From Gnetum montanum (Eukaryota; Streptophyta; Gnetopsida; Gnetales; Gnetaceae), in the NCBI GenBank assembly GCA_015680685.1, contig MNCI01010786.1:58913-122815 (forward strand): DNA of 63,903 bases, in the 5' to 3' direction. The notes under the pieces were generated by a model that had not been told where the DNA came from, did no database searches, and saw only the letters and a program-made list of their open reading frames with translations. Below, piece by piece: positions 33,894 to 43,699 of the stretch (position 1 is its first letter; each line of letters opens with the position of its first letter). A program made the position numbers and the translations under genes.

Positions 33894-34420
33894 TACCCCC
33901 ATGATTGAGTAAAAGCTTTTCCTTGGATTCTTTATAAAATTTGAAAAGGTATGGGATTATCAACACACAAACTACACAAAAAAATGAAGTGCCTAGAGTA
34001 TATGGTTTTTCATTGATTACAAAATTTTGGATTTTTAGAATAATAAAATTGAACACCAAGACAAAATTGACTAACAAAATTCCTCATATGATGTAAAGAG
34101 GTTGAAGAAGATCAAATAGTCCTAGGAAATAGTGGCTTCTAAGGCTCCCAAGGACCTTTTCTTGCTTCAAGCACATGTAGTGGTTAAGGTGATTATGGTT
34201 GCCTTATAGCAACTACGACTTTTGGTGGAAGATGAAAGGTGTCCAGCAATGCCTTCATCTTTCCCTACCTTTCCCTAGGATTGTTCATAGTCTATGTAGC
34301 ATCTCAAATGTGGGTTAGAGTAGGAACATCCTAGGGACAAGGTATTGCTAGGAACAACTCCTTAACATTGAAAAATGAGGTAGCAAAAAGTTTATATTGA
34401 ACATCCAATGCCTTGACTAC
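33894..34420 (-). pseudogene. ORF3 copy C (E4), C-terminal end and 3' UTR
   Basis: On the minus strand the sequence from 34420 runs GTCAAGGCATTGGATGTTC and then TTCAATGTTAAGGAGTTGTT (about 34365), which matches the end of copy B (about 46240-46310), to the Pro-rich end near 34100. The 3' UTR and PPT (33904-33894) follow. It is the continuation of 47747-50290 across the E3 insertion. Confidence 0.85.
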
Positions 34421-35364
34421 TGATGAGTCATCATTGGTTGGCTACATTGACAAAGCCTTGTTAATGCAGCTGATTGCATCGACGAGGCCTTATCTACGAG
34501 GCCCTGTTGATGCATTTTTACCTATGTCAACGATGCTTCATCGACGTGGTGTTGGCCTATTGCCTATAAATATGTGCTTACCTACCACATTTATGAAGGA
34601 GTCTAGATTTCAATTATAGCAAAGCTCTTGTATTTTTTCCATTTGAAGGTTAGAATTTTTTCCTTAAGTGCCTACAATAAGAGTCATTCAGTGTATAGAT
34701 CTTTATTCAAGCATTGTTGTACCTAAGCACAAAATTGTGTGTGGTAATAAATATGAGTTTTCTGATAAACCTTGCAGCACTTTGGATAGATTACCTCTTT
34801 TATTTATGCATTTAATGTTTTTAATTATTTGTTAATTATTCTCGATTATATCACAAATATTTTCCAGAAATTGAGTTAATGAGATAATTAAGCTAGATAG
34901 ATTAAATACATAAGTACGACTGCTTCAACTGTAACACATATTCACTTGGTAATTCCAACAGTGTTATCGCTTGGTATGCTCACTAGCGTAGTGTTTGGTA
35001 ACCTAGTAATGGATACATGGGCTCAAGGCCTATACGGAAAGTAGGAAAAAATACTTATGTTAGGATTAGTTAAATAGTAATTAATTAGTTAATTTAGATT
35101 ATTTAATCAAATTTCTTTTACCTACATTTTGAGCATCCAAAACATAAAATACAAAATGATAAAAATCATATACCTCAGTTACACTTAACCATGGCAATGA
35201 ACATCACAAGTGTAATTGGGATGACAACGATTGACTTTAAAGTTAAATTCACTTCATAAAGGGCTAGTGCACTGAAAAAATAAAGTTTATGGAATTTGAC
35301 TAAGTCATGCATGAATGCTTTGTGATTTGTATGGTTGGGCATAGGGGAACCTTGCCACTCATCT
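34421..35364 (+). mobile_element. E3 5' LTR (944 bp)
   Basis: It starts TGATGAGTCATCATTGGTTG and ends GCCACTCATCT (final A mutated). U3 carries repeated GAGGCC words and TATAAATA at 34565-34572. Confidence 0.93.
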
Positions 35365-35383
35365 TTGGCACCATTGCTAGGGA
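35365..35383 (+). promoter_or_regulatory. Primer binding site (E3)
   Basis: TTGGCACCATTGCTAGGGA; from the TGG onward 14 of 18 positions match the complement of the plant tRNA-Asp 3' end. This is the best PBS in the window. Confidence 0.85.
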
Positions 35384-35518
35384 CTTTGTTTGTGGAATGT
35401 GTGCTATTTAGGTCTAAGAGAATATCACTAATATCATTGTATAAACCTAAAAGTCAATAACATTCCTACTATACATAAATTATAAAAGCACACTGACAAT
35501 TTCATTTTGTTTTACAAA

Positions 35519-37350
35519 ATGTCTTCTTCTTCTTGTAAGCTTGACAATACTAAACCACTAGTCCCACAGGAGTGCAAGGTGGTATACACTGGTCTAGATG
35601 AGTTTGTGCCAAATTTCACCTTCATCCTACATTAGGATGAACAAATGTGATGGCATGATATCGAGGGCAATGCCATTTTGCCCCCCGATAGATCTATGCC
35701 AAGAATGCTAATTAAAACTCATAAGAAGTTGGGCATAGCAGATCTTCACAAAGAGTATGTTGTGGATGGATATGACACTCAAAACTATCATCCCAATAAA
35801 ACACAACGTAAGCGAGACAAACTTTAGGAGAGACTCCATGAAGCCATAAAGGAAAAACATTTCACTAACCCCTTATTCCTACTAGATTAAGAGGACAATG
35901 AGGACCCTCCCTTGGAAGGTTCTCAACATGAAGATTCTCTACCACTTGCTAACGATGGTGAGGGTGTGAACTTGATCCTTTGATCAACTATTCATAAACT
36001 GGATTCAAGGAAGAGTGATAGCCATGGTAGGCACTTAGGTGAACATCATAATAACAAGGGATCTAATGATGGAGATCGTAAAAAGTGTAAGAGTGGTGGC
36101 GAATACCATAGTGGTGGTGGCAATCCACCTTCCTCTTCATCTGATTCTAAAAATTCCTCTTCATCTAAAGGTTCTCATAGAAGCTGCCATTGAAACAACC
36201 ATGATGAAGGTGATCGACGAAATAATAATGATTGTGAAGGCCATCAAAACTAAAGGGGTGGCTGAAACCATCATCAGTTTCATCAACGCAGTGATGATGA
36301 TGAGCCTTTACTAGTAACTTGAAGTATGCTTAACATTGTAGAGGCATTAAGAATTCCAACTAGGCATATGAAGGATAGTTGGATCAAGTGCCTAGATATG
36401 AACAATATCCAAAGATTTGAGAGGGGATACAATTTTGATCTATAGACACATCTGTAAGCTTTTCAAGATGCCTATGTCTTACAAATCATTGAGAATGAGT
36501 GGTAGAAACTCAAGCTTTTCCAAGGACACCCATTAAGAAAGTTGAAAGTTGGTACTGGTCCTTAGAATTGGAATCTATCTAAAGATGGAGTACCATGTTA
36601 GAACTATTCAATGAAAAATATCAAATGTACTCTGGTGTGTCTAATCTAAGAAGGCAAATCCAAGGTTAGAAACAAGAAGTACAAGAACCCTTGAATGCTG
36701 CAATGAGTCAATACTATTCACTCCTACACAAATGTCCTAGCCATGGTTACTCTTAGAGGGAACAACTTCACCACATCATAGATGGACTCGAGGTAGAAAT
36801 AAGAAGAACCCTTGGGGTGTATGCCCAAGGAAGGTTGTATAAAATGAGAGCTCATCAAATCCAAAGGCTAATTAAGTAGGTAGTAAAAGAAGAAGGTGAG
36901 CTATGAAAAAGGGAGAGCGATAAAGAGTATAATAGGGACCCATCCATCAAAAAATGAGAGGTTTGATTTTGTGATGAGGAGGAGTCACCACTTGATGAAG
37001 TGGTAAATAGAAAGACCTTGCCTATCCAAAAATCTATTTCTAACATTTCAGTCAAGCTTGACAAGTTATGGGAATATTTGGATGAAAAGTTTCAAACTTC
37101 TTTGAAGATTGCTAAAGAATATAAAGAGTAAAATAGTGATCATAATCGTATATAATGAAAAGAAGCTAAATGTGCCTACCAAATAGGTAAGGGAAAAGTT
37201 TCTATAGTAGGGAAAGTTGTGAAGTCTAACTTTGATGATGAAACCGAATGTGACATCTATTAATATGAACATCCAAAAGGATGTTTCCTTGTGGTGTCAC
37301 ACTTAAAAGAGTCTAGAGTGTATGCATTGAACCCCCACCTAGCATGTAGG
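35519..37350 (+). pseudogene. Gag (E3)
   Basis: The start is MSSSSCKLDNTKPLVPQE at 35519, 136 bp after the PBS. LDEFVPNFTFILH (about 35590) is the N-terminal block. A Ser/His-rich linker lies at about 36000-36300. MRAHQIQRL near 36850, DEEESPLDEVVNRKTL (about 36975-37025) and a coiled region follow. The zinc-knuckle variant near 37250 reads CDIY, stop, YEHPKGC, so it has lost a Cys. Many stops. Confidence 0.85.
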
Positions 37351-38440
37351 TAAGCTCCAAGATGATTACCTTATCCTCAAGGTAGTCCAAGATAGTTCTA
37401 CCAGCAACAACAAGCTTACTACCAAAGTGGAACTCCTCCACAACCTTACGAACATTACCAATAATGGTGCCAACCACAATAATGGGAAATGTGACCACCA
37501 AGATAGTAGTACCATTATAGGTAAATAGATCCATACAGGTACTATGTTCAACAACCTGTCTTCCCTAGAAGTTTGACAATTCATGCATCATTCTAGCATC
37601 ACTATTATCCTCCAAAATACCATTGAACACATTCACCATCTACTCAAGGGGAAAACCCATATTCATATCCTTATCATCTTTCACATCCCTCGAAACCCAC
37701 ACCTCCACCTTCAACTCAATTACTTCTTGCTCTATCCATGCAGGGTGAAATTCCTCCACAGTAGTAGCAATGAAATGCTACAAGGGTTGTACACTCACAA
37801 CCATTTTCTTTTGGCCTAGTAGTCCTCTCTAGCCCTCACAACCTACTCTGGCTGATCACCCTATATCTCTAGTACCCTCATCCTTTGCATCAAATACGTT
37901 TGAGCACCCTTCAAACCAAGTGCTACCTAGGATCTGCACTGTAATTCTATCTCATGTTGTTTCTGATTGGATCAAGGCTAGCAACCTTCTTACAAAAAGA
38001 TCTAATCTAGGAAGTCCACTCATCTTTCTATAGATTGCTAGACAAGAGCCATGCAAGGCTCTTCTTGACTCTAGTTTCGATGTTAACCTCATCTCCCATG
38101 ATATTTATAAAGCTTGGAACCTACCACCTCTCAAGAAGAGCAACATCCATTTAGAATTGGCAAATCGGTCGATCACAGTCCCTTTGGGATTAGTAGAGGA
38201 AATTATGACCATAGTTTGTGGGTGCTCCTATCTTGCTGATTTTCTAGTAATCAAGGTGGAAAACTGCAAAAGTGACTTCCCCATTATCATAGGAAGGGCT
38301 TGGTTAAGCATGATCAATGCATGAATGGGTATAAGGAACTTATCTCTCGAAATATCTAAGGGGAGTGAGTTAGGAAAACTTGAGAAGAAGCATATTCCAT
38401 GTACTGCATACAGTGACAATGAGTGCAATTGCGTGCAAAA
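37351..38440 (+). pseudogene. Linker and protease (E3)
   Basis: A Pro/Tyr/Gln-rich linker to about 37900 precedes the protease. The active-site strand reads CKALLDSSFDVNLISHDIYK (about 38055-38115): D-S-S instead of D-S/T-G. It continues with SITVPLGLVEEIMTIVCG and FPIIIGRAWLSMINA (about 38280). An acidic tail follows. Confidence 0.85.
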
Positions 38441-38759
38441 TATTTGATCAATCCAAAGCACATACATGAAGGTATGCAACCAGTGTACGTAAGAAATTAA
38501 TATTCAATGGTGTCTATACATAGCAGCCACAAAGTAGGATGGCACCCAGTGGCTGATGGCTAATTCAGATAGTAGCACAATATGCATGGAGCCAATTGAG
38601 AGCTTAACTTGTGCATATGTAGAATGCATGGACAAAATTGAATAAGTCCATTTTCAACTCTTTAATGAAGATGATGATAACTGTTGGGGAGAGTTGGAGA
38701 TCCCTGATCACTCCAATTAGGAGCCCTTAGAACTAAAAACTTTACCAATTGGAATGGAG

Positions 38760-39800
38760 TATGCATTTTTTAAAGAATAGTAAACCAATCATCATTAATG
38801 CCAAACTTGCTCCTAAACAAAAAGAAAAGGTATTGAAAGTGTTTAATAAATGGTCATATCTAGAACTAATAGGAATTGATCCAAGGATATGCCAGCACCA
38901 CATCTACACTAACCTAGCAATGAAGCCTAGAAGGCTACCACAAAGGTGACTAAATCCCAAATTGAAGCAAATCATTAAGAAGGAAATAGAGCCACTCCTC
39001 AAGGTAGGGTTTATCTATCCAATCATGGATAGTGAGTGGGTTAGCCCACTTGTAATTCTACCAAAGAAGGATGGTAAATGACGGGTTTTCATTGACTTTA
39101 GGTTGTTAAACATGACAACATTTAAGGATCACTTTCCTTTTCCATCTGTGGATAAAGTATTAGACACCATATCCAGGAATTGTTAATATAGTTTCTTTGA
39201 TCGTTATAGTGGCTATAACCAAATCAGAATTGCACCAAAAGACCAATCCAGGACAATATTCACGAGTCCTTGGGGGACTTTTGCATACTATAAGATGCCA
39301 TTTGGCCTATGCAATGCCCTTGCAACATTTCAACACTTGGTCCTTAGTATCTTTCAACAACAAATCGATAGTGGTGTTAAAGTTTTCATAGATGACTTCT
39401 CCACCTATGGAGCTACCTTTGAGTAAGCCTTGAACTGACTTGAGCAAGTACTAAAGAGATGTGTTGAGACAAACCTACGACTCAATTTGCAAAAGAGCCA
39501 TCTCATGGTTCAAGAAGAAATTGTGCTAGGGCACCAAATTTCATAGAAAGGGATTGAGGTAGATCCAAAAAAGATAAGGGGCATCTAAGGAATAACATGC
39601 CAACTAGAGATAGTCAAGGTTGTTCAGTTATTCCTTGGACACACTGGTTACTACTAGTGCTTTATTGAGAATTTCTCTAAGATTGAAAAGTTGTTGGTAG
39701 AGCTTACAAAGAAATATGTAGCTTTCATTTGGACCAAGGAATATGATAACACATTCCAAAAATTAAAAGAGAAACTCATAGAAACACTAATCCTATGAGC
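38760..39800 (+). pseudogene. Reverse transcriptase (E3)
   Basis: PKLKQIIKKEIEPLLKVGFI (about 38955) begins the domain; SEWVSPLVILPKKDGK, then a stop in place of Trp; YSGYNQIRIAPKDQSRTIFT; FGLCNALATFQHLV; and the catalytic box VFIDDFSTYG (about 39385), with both aspartates. The connection part reaches about 39800. About seven stops, several of the Trp-to-stop type. Confidence 0.92.
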
Positions 39801-40330
39801 ACCTGATTGGTCCAAACAGTTTCATATCATGACAAATGCATCTAACTATGCTTTGGAAGTAGTACTTACATAGATGGATGATAAGAAACATCCATCTTAT
39901 ATCCACTACACAAGTTGAAGCATTGTGGGGGCATAGTTAAATTGCACTACCACAGAGAAAGAATTAATGGTAGTGGTGTATGCATTAGAAACGTTTAGAA
40001 ATTATGTGCTACGTAATAAAGTATTTGTACATATGGACCATAGTGCAATTCGCTTCCTTATGAATAAGCTGATAGTGAGCCCTCATGTTATACGATGGCT
40101 TGTGATCTTGTAGGAATTTGATCTTACTATGGTAGATCAAAAAGGGATTGAGAATGTGATTGTTGACCATCTTTCTCACTTAAGATGGGATAACAAAGAG
40201 AAGAAGAGCCCACTCTCTGATCAATTTCCAAATGAACTCCTCTTTACTGGAGCAATAAATGAACACACGCCTAAAAAATAAATATGGTATAATGGCATCC
40301 TCACATATCTTCTCACTCAAGAGATGCCAC
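39800..40330 (+). pseudogene. RNase H (E3)
   Basis: MTNASNYALEVVLT (catalytic Asp now Asn), CTTTEKELMVVVYALETF, HMDHSAIRFLMNK and VDQKGIENVIVDHLSHLRW are all in one frame broken by about four stops. Confidence 0.88.
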
Positions 40331-40369
40331 AAGACTTGGATTTTAGGAAAAAATAATAATTTCTTCATC

Positions 40370-41330
40370 GAGTTAAATACTTTATGGAAATTAATGGACA
40401 CCTTTACAAGGTGTGTGCTGATAGCCTGATCCATTGGTGTGTCCCTAATGAAGATAACTATGCATTCTCCAAGATGCTCATGAGGGACCTTATGGAGGCC
40501 ACTATGCAGGGAGATGCACAACCATAAAAATCTTGATGCTAGTGTACTATTGGCCCACAATCTTTAGGGATGGTTACTAGTTTGTTGAGTCTTGTGAATG
40601 TTGTCAATGTGAAGAGGGAATGACCACTCATATGGAAGGTCCTCAGTAGTGGATTCAACCAATAGAACCTTCTGACATATGGGGCATTGATTTCATGGGT
40701 TCCATCACACCCATGTCTAACAGGAAAGCATATATTATAGTAGTAGTTGACTATTACACAAAATGGGCTAAAGTGGTAGCTGTTACAGATTGCACATCAT
40801 CCACTACCACTAGATTTATACAACAACATATTGTAAATATATTTAGGGTGTTGCATTCACTAATTTTTGATAATGAGACTCATTTTAGAGGTGTGACATT
40901 TAGAAAATTAATGCAATTCCTACAGGTAGAACATAAATTAACAACACCTTACCATCCCCAAGCCAACAATCAAGCAAAGTAACCAATTGGAAGATTACAA
41001 AAATATTAATGCAAACCATTAGCAAATATAGGAAGGATTGGAGTACAAAACTTAATGATGCTCTCTGGGCTTACCAATCAACTTCGAAACTTCCTATTGG
41101 ATATTCTCCCTAGGAGTTAGTGTACAAAAAACTTCTAACACTCCCACTTCAATCTGAGCTTCGTACACTCTCAACGGCCTATGACCTAAACCTTGACCTA
41201 AATTTAGCACAAAAGGAAAGATTGATCAATCTGAATGTGCTAGATGAAAATCACTTAGTGGCCCTGTCTTTGAATGATGTGAACAAGGCATTCAGTAAGT
41301 AACACCACAACCTTAGAATTAGGAAAGTAA
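40370..41330 (+). pseudogene. Integrase (E3)
   Basis: HLYKVCADSLIHWCVPNED begins the zinc-binding part (about 40395). The core is open at 40695-40982: MGSITPMSNRKAYIIVVVDY, LIFDNETHFRGVTF with Asp, and TPYHPQANNQAK, after which the Glu region is shifted in frame. LNDALWAYQSTSKLPIGYSP follows in another frame (about 41055). Confidence 0.9.
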
Positions 41331-41604
41331 GGTTTTAACTAGGAGAGAAGGTTCTGTACTAGAACCCCACACATGTACCTGAAAAGGAAAAATTTTAAAC
41401 ATTTTTGAAGGGACCTTATATAATTGATCAAACCTTTCCCTCTAGAGCCATGATAATTTACAAACCTGACAACCCAAATAAAAAGTAGTTGGTCAATATC
41501 CAACAAGTCAAACCTTTCCTAGAACCAAAATTGTCTAGTGTAAATACTGCCTCACTTGATGGACACCCATGCTCTATTTTTCGAATTTGCTCCTTCCAAC
41601 TCAA

Positions 41605-41619
41605 TCATGGGGGAGATGG
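41605..41619 (+). promoter_or_regulatory. Internal purine tract (central-PPT-like), E3
   Basis: TCATGGGGGAGATGG; the terminal PPT of the same element reads TCATGGGGATA (46778-46788). Confidence 0.6.
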
Positions 41620-42088
41620 CCATCCATGCTGACCATTACCATGGCCTTTCAGTTTTTCTACCTTTTTTATTTTTCACATTTTTTATTTTTGATTTTAAAA
41701 TTTTTCTAATCTTATACCATTTTTAGTACATTTAAATTTTCTTTTAAAATTTTTATATCTTTCACTTGATTTTGTTTCTTGTGTTTCTTTTGATTAAGTG
41801 TGATATTTTCTCATTTTTGCTAATAAATCTGCTTTATTTTCATAGGACACAATGCTGCTGTTGTTGTTTAATAATGATGGTTTGTGCTTAATGTGTGATT
41901 GTTGATATCTAGTTTCTATTTTTGAATTCTAATGTCTAATGACCTTGATATGGTTTATTTTTCATGGAACAAGTAGTGAGTCCATGTCATCCACCCATTC
42001 AATGAACTCCATGGTTTTCCTTGTTTTGGGAATTTGAGGTCCCTTTTTAATTAACAAAACTTTTAATCAATTATTAACCTTGGTAGTT

Positions 42089-42212
42089 NNNNNNNNNNNN
42101 NNNNNNNNNNNNNNNNNNNNNNNNNNNNNNNNNNNNNNNNNNNNNNNNNNNNNNNNNNNNNNNNNNNNNNNNNNNNNNNNNNNNNNNNNNNNNNNNNNNN
42201 NNNNNNNNNNNN
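42089..42212. other. Assembly gap (124 N)
   Basis: A run of N inside the spacer of E3. By comparison with E1 it should contain the 5' arm and A-rich loop of a stem-loop, which may have caused the gap. Confidence 0.95.
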
Positions 42213-42278
42213 CAACAAATAAAAAGGATGGGAATTCAAAGCACACTCCTTCGACATGAATAAGTCCCCGCTTGATGT

Positions 42279-42319
42279 GGTTTCCATTTCAAAAAAAAAA
42301 AAACAAAATAATGTGAATT
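42279..42319 (+). repeat. Spacer stem-loop (E3)
   Basis: GGTTTCCATT (42279-42288) and AATGTGAATT (42310-42319) pair at most positions with one clear mismatch; the loop is poly-A-rich. The weakest of the five stems. Confidence 0.5.
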
Positions 42320-43236
42320 CAAAGCACACCCCTTGGATAAATAAAAGGGCTACAAGCACTAGTTATGGAACTCAAAAGACATACACCTATGCTTGAAGGT
42401 CCCCTCTAACTAAGGTCCTTTCTCTCTTACTTCCTACTTCTCTCTCCTCTTTAAGGAATGATGGTTGTCTTGTACGGACACTCTTGTGTCTCAAGTGGAT
42501 GGATCGATCTTAGAGTGAAGATGAGAAGTCACTGAAGGAAAATGATTTTGGTCTAGATTGATGATGGAACTTCTTGACTCATTTTAACCACAAATTCCAC
42601 AAGGGAATTCTTATGACCTCAATTTAGAACTCCATTCCACCTTCTCTATCATCCATCCATGTTACCATAACTCACCTCACTGTCGAGTTCTATGTTATGA
42701 TCTATGTCTTAATCTAATGTGTTGGGATTCTTAAGTGGATTCTTTTGTGTTGGTCCTTAACTTATCATGATCATTAAATCAACTATGGGGCCCAATGACT
42801 CCTTAGTTGAGGCTATGCAAGGGCAAAAAGGACATGAGCCTACAATGGGGAGGATCCACTTACATAGCTTTTGGCTTGATTAGTTAAGGTTCCTTACCTT
42901 TGACATTGTTACAATCTCATATTTTGTATTTTCCATTGTGTAAACCACTCAATACTCAATCTTTCATTGCATTCATACATTAAATCAATTTTCCTCTATT
43001 TTTTTCAAATTTATGAACTTCAACATCATCTTGTCATAATTGCATACTATTCTCGGTTTTCTAAGCTTTCATTTGATCCCAATTTCATTGAAAAATTCCT
43101 TGTATTTTAAAAATTCGACCAAAGTTAATGAAAGTAAATGATGATCAATAATTGCATTGTTGAGGCCTCATTGATGTAACCAACCTTGTCAATGAGGCCC
43201 CGTTGTTGAAAACTCGTTAATGCAATACAAAAACAC

Positions 43237-43244
43237 TATATATA
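43237..43244 (+). promoter_or_regulatory. Candidate internal promoter TATA for ORF3
   Basis: TATATATA preceded by GAGGCCTCATTGATG and AATGAGGCCCCGTTG words, the same kind of sequence that precedes the TATA box in the LTR U3 (46789-46954). ORF3 begins 456 bp downstream. Confidence 0.4.
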
Positions 43245-43699
43245 CTGTTGGACACTTTGGAATTTTTTGTCATTTTCTTAGAACACACAGGGAATTTTTG
43301 CAATTTTTCAAAGCCCAAAATCTTCTAGAGCCCATAACTTTTGAATGATTTGTCCAAATCACTCCAGTTTTCAATCCTACACTTACTAGAGGTAAGATCT
43401 TTATCATGGGGCCCACAAACCTTAAGGTTTCCAATGCAATTTTCAAAAAAAATTTCTAACTCCCCCAAGGGTTAGTAACCTTAATCATACATAAAGATCA
43501 ACTTTTTCCAAGTTAACCCTTCTAACAACCTCCATGATGATTTATCAATGATAAGGTGTAAATAGAAATAATAATTAAGTTAATTAAATCAACCATAATC
43601 ATAACTTAGCCAAGTGTAACTACCCTCAAGAGTTAAGGTATCCCAATTTTCTTAAGGTTACACAATGATTGTTAATCCATAGTTCTATTGTGACTATAG

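Larger units (their letters stand above)
41331..43699 (+). other. E3 post-integrase spacer
   Basis: It holds, in order, the integrase tail, the internal purine tract (41605-41619), the T-rich stretch (41655-41770), the Ns gap (42089-42212), one visible stem-loop (42279-42319) and the 3' arm of another just after the gap, and an LTR-like promoter with TATATATA at 43237-43244. A donor-like GTAAGA at 43392 and an acceptor at 43698-43699 could define a 5' UTR intron ending exactly before the ORF3 ATG. Confidence 0.6.
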
